Shown here one piece after another: positions 22,501 to 34,500 of a DNA stretch of 64,000 nt. The translations under genes were made by a program, and so were the position numbers. The notes under the pieces were generated by a model. That model ran no database searches and was not told the origin of the DNA. It saw only the letters and a program-made list of their open reading frames with translations. The stretch comes from JAEDHM01 sp964368645 (GTDB lineage: Bacteria > Bacillota > Clostridia > Christensenellales > CAG-1252): NCBI GenBank assembly GCA_964368645.1, contig CAYJBY010000005.1, positions 61,235 to 125,234 on the forward strand, given 5' to 3'. Position 1 is the first letter of the stretch, and every line of letters begins with the position of its first letter.

Positions 22501-25500
22501 CCTTACGGACAGGAGGAAGTCCAGAACAATCTGTACTACGATATAAGCGGAATCGATTTAAGCTCCGTAGATACCGTTAATTTGGTTTGCGCAGAGGAAA
22601 CTATCGCAGTAGGCGTTTTGACCTACACGTTCGGCGACAGATTCAAGATCGTTTACAGCGATATGGACGGCGACGGCGTAAAGAACGACGCAACTCTTAC
22701 GGTTTACGCAGAGGGCGTGAAGAAGGTCGTCAACAACAATAACTGGAATATTCTGCTCAAAGACAAGAGCGGCGAGGTTGTCGAAACTCTTGCGGATACT
22801 GTCAATAATACAATCGCAAGCGACTCCACTATCATCGTTAAGGATATAGGTCTCGGTAAGGTTCATAATATCGAGCTAAAGCAGCAGGCTTCCGCGCAGT
22901 TAAGCTATTCCGTTACCGACAGCGCGTTATCCGATTATATTACGCTGGCAAAACTCACCGATTCCTACGGCATCGAGCTTAAGCAGGTCAGAGTCAATCT
23001 TATCCGAAGCGGTATTGCCGCCTTGGCGGACGGCAACTGGACGGTCAGCTTTAAGAACGAGCAGGGCGAGGTTATCGGCGAAACCTTGAGCTTCAATAAC
23101 AAGTTACTTATGACCACTCCTTACAGAGTGGAGAATATGACGCTGAAGGGCGAGGGTGCGGATTACGCCGACACAGACGTTTATACCGTAACCTTAACCC
23201 ACGTGGAGACCTCGGTCAACACAGGCTGTTATCATTACGAAAACTTTTTCAGCCTTACTCAAAACGGTTCCGACGCTAAGGTTACTCTCCTTTACGGCGG
23301 CGATCCTAACGCGGTTGAACAGAGCGACGTGCTTAACGTGCTTGACCTGCGCAGCTCCAAGTGGACTGCGGAGTTTAAGTCCGCGGCAGACGAATCTCTC
23401 GGAAGCTTCGAGTTTAACAAGCAGGTAATAGAGTCCGTGAAGCTCGCTTTGGGCTTACAGGGCAATTCGATGTATCTGCACCTGAAAAACTACTGTATCG
23501 CGCTCAACGTGGATAACCTGTTGCCTACGCGTAACAGCAGCTCTCCTATCTCCGTGAAGACGGTGGAAAACAAGACCGTAATCGACGCGGATAAATACTG
23601 CGACGTAATCAACGACTTGAATTCCGCATACGTTTCTATGGAAATTCTCCTTGAGCTGGATATCGACGACTTCAACGATTCCAACAAGGACGACGAGCTT
23701 AACGTCAACGGTTCCAACTTCAACCTCGGCGACAACTTCTCCAAGTATATCGGCAACGTATTGCTTAACGCCGGTATCACCGCAGAAGGCTTGGCAGGCA
23801 CTTGGAAGCTGGAATTGAGAGCGTACCTCGGCACCTTTGACTTTGCCAACTTCGGACTGGACGACTTGCAGATTTACGTTAAGCTGTCCAAGTACGACGA
23901 CGACAAGGGCGACTTCGTAGAGGACATTCTCGTTTACTACGACGGCAATAATATCTATATCAACACCAATCCCGAAGTGTTTACATATCTGTCGGCTCCC
24001 GCAGTGTATATCCCCATCGAGGGTTCACTGGATTACTGGGGCTTAACCAGCGAAAAGCTGGACGAGGCTGCGGCTACCGCTACGGCGGAGGCAAGATTAT
24101 CCGCGGCGGCGGCTGAGGGCGGACTGTCCATAAGCGCGATTTTCGGACTTATCAACGGTTTGACTATCGGCAACGGCAAGATTGCTTTGAGCTTTGCAGG
24201 CAATATGGTAACTTCTCTTATCGAGATGCTGTTACCCGATATTGGCAATTTGGAATTGGACTTCGACAATATCGCAATGGAAATCGATATGTACAACGGC
24301 TCCATCAGTCTTGACCTAGCCAAGTACTCCATCTATAACCCTACCGATATAGTCGACACCTTCGGCGACTACGTTTACCGCGACAACAAGGGTGTGCCTT
24401 ATCCGTCTTACCGTACCTTGGTAATAGACGAGGCAAGCTCCTTCGTAGGGATCCCCGACGCGGTTCTTGAGAACTTCACGGACGGCGAATACAATGCAAC
24501 CGTAACCTATGAGGACAAAACAACCGCTACGTTCAAGTTCAATACGTCCACGTTCAAGGCTACTGCCGAATCAGTCGATTACGATATGGTCGTGCCTATA
24601 AAGGGACTTTACGAATTCTTGTCCGATAAGACCGTAGGCACCGTGACGCTTAGCGTCAACGGCGGTACGGCGTCTGACTTTAACGCTCTTGTCCGTAACG
24701 ATAATGCGAAGAGCTACGGCGTTAAGGCATCCGTATTCAACGGTTGGGATGACGGAGTTTATACTCTCAAGATTTCCTATGCAAGCACTTACGTAACCGT
24801 CAACCTGATTAAGGCTGTAACTGGCGACGTTTCAAGCTTTGAAAAGTCCTCCGGTTATCAGGAGATTACGCCCGATGCAGCAGCGGAAGGCTACGTTATC
24901 AACGGCTTGTACGAGTGCGTATCCTCCAGCGAAATAATCAAGACCACCATACAGTCGTCTATGATTACCGAAAAGACCGCCGACTTGCTGATTGTGGATT
25001 ATGAGGCACACACCGCGGCTTTATCCGCGTCGGTGTTTGCACGCAACAATGACAGCGACGTTTACGCTAACGCCACCTACACGATTAGGGTTTACTTCAA
25101 GAACGGAAGCGTATATTCCTTCACGTTTAAGAAGGGCGTAACCAGTAACGTAGCGTTCTCGGCTTACTCCACGGGTGCGCTTGAGATCGGCAGCTTCGAG
25201 CTTTACGAAGCGGTATTTAAGGATAAGACGGCTAAGGCTATTACCGTAAGCGGCAACGGCAAGAACGTCATTACCGACGGCAACGGCTTTAACAGACAGG
25301 GCGTGGCGATGGGACTTACCATCGGCAAGGTCTGTGTGGATTTGGGCTTGCCCGATAAGTACAAGACCGAAAAACAGGGCGGCGTTCCTTGTCTGCCTAT
25401 CAGATATTCAGGCACCGCTAACGTGGGCGACGTGTTCACTTACGACAATACGGCGCATACCGTTGCTATCAATTCCGCTATCATAGACGGCTTGGCTACA

Positions 25501-28500
25501 GGTACCTATATGGCACAGGTGAACTATACTGACGGCAGTCAGAAGCTTGTTTACATCAACAAGCCCACCGATACCGCCACCGCCTATACGATAACATTCG
25601 GCGACAACACGGATACCATAACCGCCACCGACAGCTATTTGGTGGACGGCTTATACGCGTACCTCGGCGCGGCGGCAGACATAGCCACCGTTGACTACGG
25701 CAAGGCTGTATTCGGCTCAGGCGGACCGTATCACGCCAACGAGGAGACCAGATACTACAACGTGGGCGGTATGACCGACGGCACCAAGAGCTTGGCACTC
25801 AGCGATTACGCGGAGTGGAATACTCTTGAGTATTACGTCAAGGCTTCCCTCATTTTGGAAGGCAGTATCGATATAGTTGATGAGGACATATTCAATTACG
25901 GCTTGTTCGGGAAGGACGTCAATACAGGCTTGGGCGGCTTGATTTCTTCGATTTACGCCACTCTTGCAGTTACCAGCGACATCAGTGACGGCGTGTATAT
26001 TACCGCAGAACTGAAGATTAACGCTTCTAATTCCTACCTGACGGAGATGCTCCTTACTATTACGCTTAACAGCTACCCCGGAGTCCACGGTTACGTTTAT
26101 TTCGACGGTGCAGGCGACGCCAATGACTCCACGCTTTACATCGACCTCTCCGGGTTCGGTATTAATCCGCTATCCCTCAAGGTCGACCTAATGGGTACCA
26201 TTCAGAAAGCAATGTACAGTCTAATCAAGGACGCTACGTTCAAGGAAGCAACAGGCGAAACCGGCTATAACGAGAATACCTTGGAATGCGGCTGTGCTTG
26301 CGCAAGATGCAGTGAAAAGGGCGGTTGTATTCAGACTAATCCCAACGGCACCACAGAGCGTTTGTGCAGTGCGGGCTGTGAATGCTCTCACTGTATGGTC
26401 GCAACTTGCGGCTGTCGTAACACCGCTTGCGTTAATAACGGAAGCTGTTATAACACGATAGGCTACAGACTTTGCGACGGTTCGGGCACGGACGGCTGCG
26501 GCTGTACCTGCGCTACCCTCTCCTGCGGCTGTAACAATCAGGCTTGTATCGACAATTACGGTTGCGGCGAAGGCACCTGTGAGGACGGTTGTACCTGTAC
26601 TCACTGCGTACTGGCTTGCGGCTGTACCGATACCGCCTGCTTGGCTAACGGCACCTGCGTTGTAGATGCGGCTAACGGTACTTTCAGTTGTACCGACGCT
26701 AACTGCGCTTGTACCTGTCACGTTCAGCAGAAGGAGGAGGAAAGCAATAACGTACTTAATAAGGTGCTTTCCAGAGTGGATAAGATAGTCAACTGCTTGT
26801 CAGTCGGCAACAGAATGACCAGTATTATTCTCTGCCCCGACCTGCTCAATACTCTGCTTTGGTGGGTTGGCTTCGACACTTGTTTCTCTGAAAACGCTTT
26901 CATCTACTTCAAGGGCGAGGCGTATAACCAGTTTGACAAGACCAACATCGCTCTCGGTGTGGAGATTCCTCTTTCCGGCGGCGAGAACTTCGCGCTTGAG
27001 GTTAAGCTCACCGATTGGACGGGCGTAGGCTACAACGCCGCGATTAACCGCGACTATGACTGGGCTACGGAATACGCGTCCTCCGAGGACGGCGCGGCTT
27101 ATGGTATTAACCAGTACGCCACTACCATTTTCAAGGGCTTGAACGTAACGAAGAACACCGATACCTATACCCTTACCAATCCCGATACGGGCAAGACGGT
27201 TGTCAACGCTTACTCCGACAGCTTCTCTACCGATATCCGTCCTTATAAGGGACAGAATATACATACCGAATGGGCGGACGTTAAGAACGCGCAAATCAAG
27301 TTCGGTATCTCGGTTGAGATTTTGATGAACGGCGGCGACTCCGAGGATCAGATAATCGACTTTACGGCTACTCTTGCCAATATGCTCTATCTGAACGCGG
27401 ACTTGCAGGACGCTATTGACCTTTGCGTCAAGAATACTCCCGTCAGCGCACACGCTAAGATAATCCTCAACTTCGGTATGATGCTTGACATCACCGATCC
27501 TTCCAAGACAGAGCTTTTGCTTGAGGTTTTGAAGGAGTACGAGGACGAGGACGGCGTAACTCAACAGTATCTGCTGGTGGGTATCTATTATATGAACAGC
27601 ACCGAAAGCCTGTACGTAGCTTTGCCTATGCTGGATATCGACGGCATTATGGTCACCGATATCGACTTGGCAGGACTGCTGTCCGGCTTGCTTGGTTTGG
27701 AATGGAACACCGATACCGCAGGTGCAGGCGATCCCGAAGACAAGAACTTCTTAACCGATGTCCTCGGCATAGACCTGAGCATAGTCAATAAGTATCTTGA
27801 CTTTATCAACGGTACGGGCGGCGTTGACATCAACGGTGACGGCAAGGAAGAGACCATTGACCTTACGGGCATTAATAACGCTTCCTTCCTGATTTCTATG
27901 AGCCGTACCGACATAGGACTTTCTCTCAACTTTGCGTTGATTCAGCTGGTACTGCGTTTGGCAGGCGTTGAAATCGCTTTGCCTCAGCTTGTTTCCGGCA
28001 CGGACGCTACGACGGGCGAGCCGATTATGACCGACTTCGACCGTATCGAGCTTTACGCGGAGAGAGATATGAGCGCAGGCGTAAGTCTGCTTAACGGCTT
28101 ATCTCTGCACCTTAACCTGTACTTTGATAAGAACAGCGAATTTAACGGAGAGTTCGGCACGGGCGACGGCAACAATGATTGGTTCGGCATTGAGCTTATG
28201 ATCGGTAATATCGCCGTTGAAATCGGCGACTCTAAGACCGCTAAGGCTCTTGCTCCTCATACCTACGGCGCGTCGAACTATTATCCTAATATGAAGGACA
28301 GCAACGACAAGAGCGTTGCGACCTACCTGACCTTCCCCACGGTGGATTCGGGCAGAGTCAACAGCGATAGGTGCGGCGACCTGACTAATTACCCCAACAT
28401 TTTGAGTATAAGCTCGGCTTATATCGCTTTGGAAGGTGAAATAGACCTGTCTGTGTGCGAGGAGGACGTAACTGTCGATTCCAACGGCAATCTGGTTTAT

Positions 28501-31500
28501 AACCACACCAACAAGGTGGTCGAGCTTGTCGAAAATCTGGTTGCGGGAATCCTCGGCAAGGACGCAGTTGTCGATATAGTCCGTAACGCTTCCGGCGAAT
28601 GGAAGTACGGCATCAAGGTTGAGGCGAAGATTGACTTTGCCGATTGGGCTAATACCCAGTTGGTAATCGAACTGCGCTACAACAAGGATTTGGTAATACT
28701 CGGCGCGTACTACAACGGAGCAGACGACTGTATTTATCTTAACCTTTACAACTTAGGCTTGATGAAGACCAAGCTGATGGGTATTAACGTCAAGTCGCTC
28801 CTTGAAAATATGGTCGGCTTGGATCTGTCCTCCGGTTCTCTGACGATAGGCAAGACCTTACTGGAAAGCCTGTTGGACAGCTCTAACTTAGGCGAGCTGT
28901 TGGATAATATGGTGGAGCAGATGGAAGAGGATAAACTCTTCCCGAAGGATAGCGAGACTTCCGACGAGGGTGCTTCCGAAGGTACCACAGGCGAGGGCAC
29001 GGAAGAAGCCGCGGCAAAACTGTCTTGCGGCTGTACCAACCCCGCTTGTCTTGAAGCAGGCACCTGTCGTGACGAGGACGGCGCGTTGACTTCCGTTACG
29101 CATAACTGCGCGGAGGTTTACAACAACGCTTCCATCAACCTGTATCTCCAGTCTTACTTAAGCACCGTAGCTACCAAGAACAAATCCAAGGGTACTCAGA
29201 TTAACGTCGAAATCAACAACGATATGATTAAGAAACTCGTTGCGATGTTCGGACTGGGTATTGATATTCCCGACGGACTCAATATAGGCGTGGGCTTATC
29301 TCTTAACAACGGCTTTGAAAACCTGAACGTAACGCTGACGGCTTACGACGAGAAGGCGGACGGCACCATAGCCACCAACCGCAGTAACAACGTAGGCATT
29401 TCCTTCAGCACGATTAATATCGGTTACAAGGCAGGAGAGGATAGCATACTTGACGGCGTTGATACCGCTAATTACAGCGGCATTGATAAGAGCGGTTTGG
29501 ACGAGATACTCAAGACCACTATCGGCGCGAAGAACAACTACGACCGCAGTGTGCTTATGAGTATGCTTGATTCTATAATCGGCGCACTCAATACCGGCGA
29601 CAACGGCGGCTTATCGCTGAATATTATCAAGAACACCGCGTACATAGACAAGAGCGGTACCAATCTAATCAGCGGTGCCAACGCGCGGAAGGAAACCAAT
29701 ATCACCATCAACAGATTAAGCTCCGGCGATTACGTCAACGGCTTATCTCTTGACGTGGGCGACCTGCTGTTAGGCGGCTTGCTTAGAGGCGTTTATTACG
29801 ACGACGGCAGTATCGTACTTAAGCTCCAGATCGACATAGGTCCCTTCAACCTGTTCGGCGCGACTATCGGCCCTTGGTCGATAACCCCCGAATTCGTAGT
29901 GGCGGCAATAGATTTGGTTACGATGGGCGGTATGGCGTCATTAACTTCCGATTCCGCATACGATCCAGTGCCTGATTATGAGTCCGACAGCTCCGACGAC
30001 AGCTATACCGCAGCCGATTTGGCGGCAGGTATGAACGATCCGCTGAAGGGCGTTTACGTTTACCTCGGCGCGGCGGAAATTCAGGTCAATACCGAAACGG
30101 GCGCGGTTAGTTTGAGTCACGACACCAACACAGGCAAGCAGGATACCACGGTATCCACTATCCGTATAGACCTCAATCCTCAGCTCGTGGGCGGCTTGCT
30201 TGCGAAGCTGTACGACCTGCTGAAGGGCGTGCTTGACCTTAACGGTTATCCTCCGCAGATGCAGACCTATCTTGTTTTGGACTTCGTTTACAATCTGGTT
30301 TACGACTGGGTTGACGGCTTCGATCTCAGCTTCTTCGATACTATCGACGTGTTTAATATCGGTATCGAAAACTCCGTCCGTAACACGATTAAGTCCGCGG
30401 CTAAGGGTTTAATCAGCGGCATTGCAGGCGACTTGATTGTCAATCTGGTTGCGGCACTTCTGCCCTTCCCCACTATCGACTCCAGCACCAGCTGTTCGAT
30501 TTATGTGGAAATGAACGAGAACAAACTCTCGGACGGCAGCAGCAGCTTCCTCAGAAAGATTGTTATCAGTATGATTAACGGCAATACCGGCTCGTACTAC
30601 GACTTGGTACTCGACAATTCTCAGGGTATCCGTATGGGCGCGGCTTCCGAGGTCATCAAGGACGCTAACGGCAACGTAATTTACTACACCAAGAGCTTCA
30701 ATAAGGATAACAGACCTGAATATGCCGAGACTCCCGTTGTTGTTTCCACAACATATAAGGATGCTACGGGTGCTACCAACAGTGCGTACGTCCGCGACAC
30801 CGACGAGAATGACGATTCGGCGATTACAGACGTCTTCGACTTGGATCAGAACTCCGACGGCTACGTGGATTATATCCAGAATCTGCCCTACTCCGCGAAG
30901 ATAAAATACGTTGATTCGACGCTGGGCAGTTCCACCTATCCCGAGGATTACACTACCATTACTTGGTCTGATTCCGACTTGGTTATCGATCCTACGCTGG
31001 GCTTAACCTCCGCGCTGACAAGACCTGCCGACGGCTCCGAGTATTACAACTGTGATTACTACATTAACGCGTTTATCCTCAACAAGATAGACAATGTCAA
31101 ACTCAAGATTCCGTACTCTGCGGCAAGACTCGTTAAGACCATTGATATCGACGGCTATCAGGTGCCTATGATTCAGGGCAAGAACCTGTCCATTCCTATG
31201 ATAATCGATCCGTCCGACGTGGCTAACCTTAAGAGTATGCTTCCCAGCATAATCAACGTCACAATGACCAACGGCTACGGCGCGAACGAATTTGTCAAGG
31301 TATTTGACGGTTCCGATACAGGCGATAACGTGGTTAAGTGGGACGTAAGCGGCTTGGACGACGTTTATACCGGCGGCACCTACTTCATAAGCCTTACCTT
31401 CGGCGACGGCAAGATCGGCAACTACACCGTTAAGATTCCCGTCACCGTTAGAACCAAGGAACTTAACCGTATCATCTTCTCCGATGAGAACGGCAGCTAC

Positions 31501-34500
31501 GAAAACGGTTCCTCTAACCTGACGTTCAATCCTTACGAGGAGATTTCTCTCCCCAATAAGGTTTGGGCTACCTTCGGTAACGACGCTCCCGCGCTTTACA
31601 ATATCAAGTGGAATATCAACGTTGCCAATATCAAGCCTACCTATACGGGTATTACCTATTACGCTTCTGCGGAAATCGGTAATTTGAGCGCAGGCTACTA
31701 CACTTATAAGAACATTCCTATAATAATCAAGCCTTGGATTCTCGCAGATTACAAGGTTTACGACAAGAACGTATGGACAGAGCCTCAGCTTTCCTTTGAT
31801 CCTTACAGCGCGTCCATGGTGGACGGCGAACTGGTCGCCGACGCATTGAACGTCAATAAGTATCCCGATTATATGTATCTGTACTACGAGGGCAATACCT
31901 CCGACAGTATGGGTAAGACGGCGGTTATGGCAGACGGCAAGATGTACGTTAAGACCAAGGTAAGCTGGAACTTCGACGGCGTGAATAACACCTATAAGGG
32001 CTCAACCTCTTCTAAGGCTACCTTCCGTATCGTAGGAGACGACGAGGCTGAAGAGGCTCGTATGCTTCAGGCAGGCAAGCAGACTATGGAAGTTCCCGTA
32101 GTCATCAAGAACGCTACCGTAACCAACGCTCAGCTTTCTATGAGCGGACTTGCCAACGTAATCGATCCTATGTATCTGGTTTACGCCAAGACAACGGGCA
32201 GCGGTGACGTTCTAAGCTATGCGAAACTGATTGACGGCATTTACAGGGATATCCCCGTAGGTTCCGCCGCAGGAGCTATCGGCACCAAGATCAGCCGCGG
32301 CGAGTACGCTAACTACAAGGCTACGATGGTCGTATGGGATACCGTCAATAACGCTATTGCCGATCCTTGCGACGTATCCTCCTATCCTCAGAGTGTGACA
32401 GCTACCTATAAGGACGGCACCTCTCACTCCTTCGAGGCAAGAATGGTGGCAGGCAGTTACGACTTAACGGCAGGCGTGGTTTGGGCAACCGACGGTATCG
32501 TTCTCAATTACAAGGGCGGCGTTTATTACGCCAAGCTCACCATCGGAAGTACCTTGGGCGGCTATCAGACTATAGACGTACCTATTAATATTTTCGACCG
32601 TACCGTTTCCAGTATCGACCTGACTACGGTTCGCAACAGCTACGTCTTCAATCCTTACACCGAGAACGCCAAGGATACCGCACTGTATCCCTCTAACCCC
32701 AACGACTTGGACGCTTTCGTCAGCTCAGGCGCAGACACCTTAAGCAAGGTTATCTTCACCACGCTGGCGGCAGGCTACTATCCTATCACTTGGGATTTGA
32801 GCGGCATCAAACAGAGTTGGGAGGGCAGCAATACCTCTTACGCATTGGCAAAGGTCGGCAACGCGGCGGTTGGCTATCAGAACGTCAACTTCAGCGTGAC
32901 AATCGAGCCTAAGAAGATCAAGACTATACAGGTCGAGGCTTACACCTTCGATCCTTACGACACCACTGTTCATCCGTTGCTTACTACGGATACTTTGGAC
33001 GCCAACAACAACGTCACGGCGGCTTCTCCGTATCCTAAGAAGGCTACGGTAATCTTCGAGGACTACACCAGTTACAGCTTCAACAATATAAGCTGGGACG
33101 TTTCGAGGGTTATTCCTTACTGGAATTACAGAGGCACTCAGGGCAACGATTGCTACGTCACCGCAAAGGTCGGCAACGCATACGGCGGTTATCAGTCCGT
33201 AAACGTGGCTGTCACCATCGAAAGCCGTAACATCGTAACCTTCGAGCTCAACGAGAACAACGTGTTGGAATTCAGCCCCTACGGCGGCAGTGATCCTCGT
33301 ATGACCTCTTCCTATCCTGCGCAGGTTGACGTAATATTCGATACGGGCGTAGCAGGCGTGGTTGACGTAATGTGGGATATCAACGACGTTATCAACAACT
33401 ACAGAGGCTACAACAGCATTACCGTCAATTCCGTTAAGAAACAGCAGATTTACGATTTGCTCAGCGGAATCGAGGTAGAGAGCGAGTCCGCAGACAACTT
33501 TGACGCGGTTAAGGCGATATTCTCCGGTGAGCTTACGGCTTCCGGTTACCGTCAGGCTTGCACTCTTATGGGCTTGCTTAAGGTAAAAGCTCTGTTTGCC
33601 GCGGATTACGCGCAGATACTCAACCTACTGCCTACGGTGGTAGATTGGTATTCCGTTTATACCGTGGTTGCCAACGTCGGTAACAGCGAGGTAGGCTATC
33701 AGTCCTCCGAAATTCAGGTCAAGATAGCTAACCGCGAAGTTTATTCGATTATTCCTTACGAGATAACCGTTGACGCATTCAGCTCCAACAACCTGCCCTC
33801 TGTAGTCACCGTACAGTTTATGGATATGGTAACCACCCAGTCTATGTCTGTGGAATGGATTAACAAGGACTTCGACGTGAACGTGATTAACAGCTCCGAT
33901 ATGACTCTCAAGGTCGTTGTCAAGGCTGACGCGGTCAATAAGCTGAGCGAGGGCACTTGGGTTGCTACGTTTAAGAACTCTAACGGCGTTACGTTATTCG
34001 CAATTCCCGTCAAGGCGGGTATGCTTAACGATTCAATCGTAAAGGAAAGCGGCGTGGTGACTTCGGATATCGCTTCCGTGATCTTAACCAAGGATTCCGA
34101 CACGATTGAACTGAGCAGCGGCGAAATCAATACCTATTTCAACTTCGAGGACAGCTATTTGTACGGCAACGTACAGGCTAGAATCGGCGACTATATCGGC
34201 GGTTACCAGACTATTCTCGTTGACGTCAGAGTTATCAAGAAGACCGTTGCGGAGATTTCCTACAGCAACGAAACCATTGCCTTGAGAAACGAGAACGGCG
34301 AGTACGTGACTAGCTATGATTACACTACCGTATATACCTATTACCGCGACGCCGCGTCCGATTTGGACGGCTGGACGGATATTTGGGTTGACCGCGACGG
34401 CAACCGCTTAACCGTATTCGACGGAGACAATTCCTTCGAGCTTTACACGGCGGCGGACGAAAAGACCGTATCGGGCACCTGGAGCGGAAGCGGTAACGTG

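Larger units (their letters stand above)
4690..30600 (+). repeat. About 21 copies of a ~270-340-residue beta-rich protein module
   Basis: Each module contains, in order, a stretch of alternating polar/hydrophobic residues (for example LTIGVGAAGVSLTLGVNG), an LELYxxx-type strand, a signature strand like LSIYYDG, a short strand like LYVDLSxLGxPK, and then LDLxxLLxGLF followed by a linker. Signature strands lie near 4998, 5940, 6945, 7797, 8670, 9473, 10496, 11398, 12226, 13528, 14630, 15478, 16318, 17178, 20058, 21325, 23932, 26095, 27585, 28707 and 29797. Spacing is 800-1000 bp where no insert intervenes. Longer gaps hold cysteine clusters or Ig-like inserts of another kind (around 12540-12990, 21500-23450 and 24360-25570, with LxDGxYxVxVxY motifs). 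Copies are strongly diverged at DNA level. I recognise no named family. Confidence 0.8.

Noticed and set aside
22660..30880. EF-hand or thrombospondin type-3-like calcium loops (DMDGDGVKND near 22665, DINGDGKEE near 27830, DLDQNSDGYVD near 30838)
   Set aside because: They are single isolated loops without the paired helices or tandem repeats of true calcium-binding domains; calcium binding is possible but not supported.
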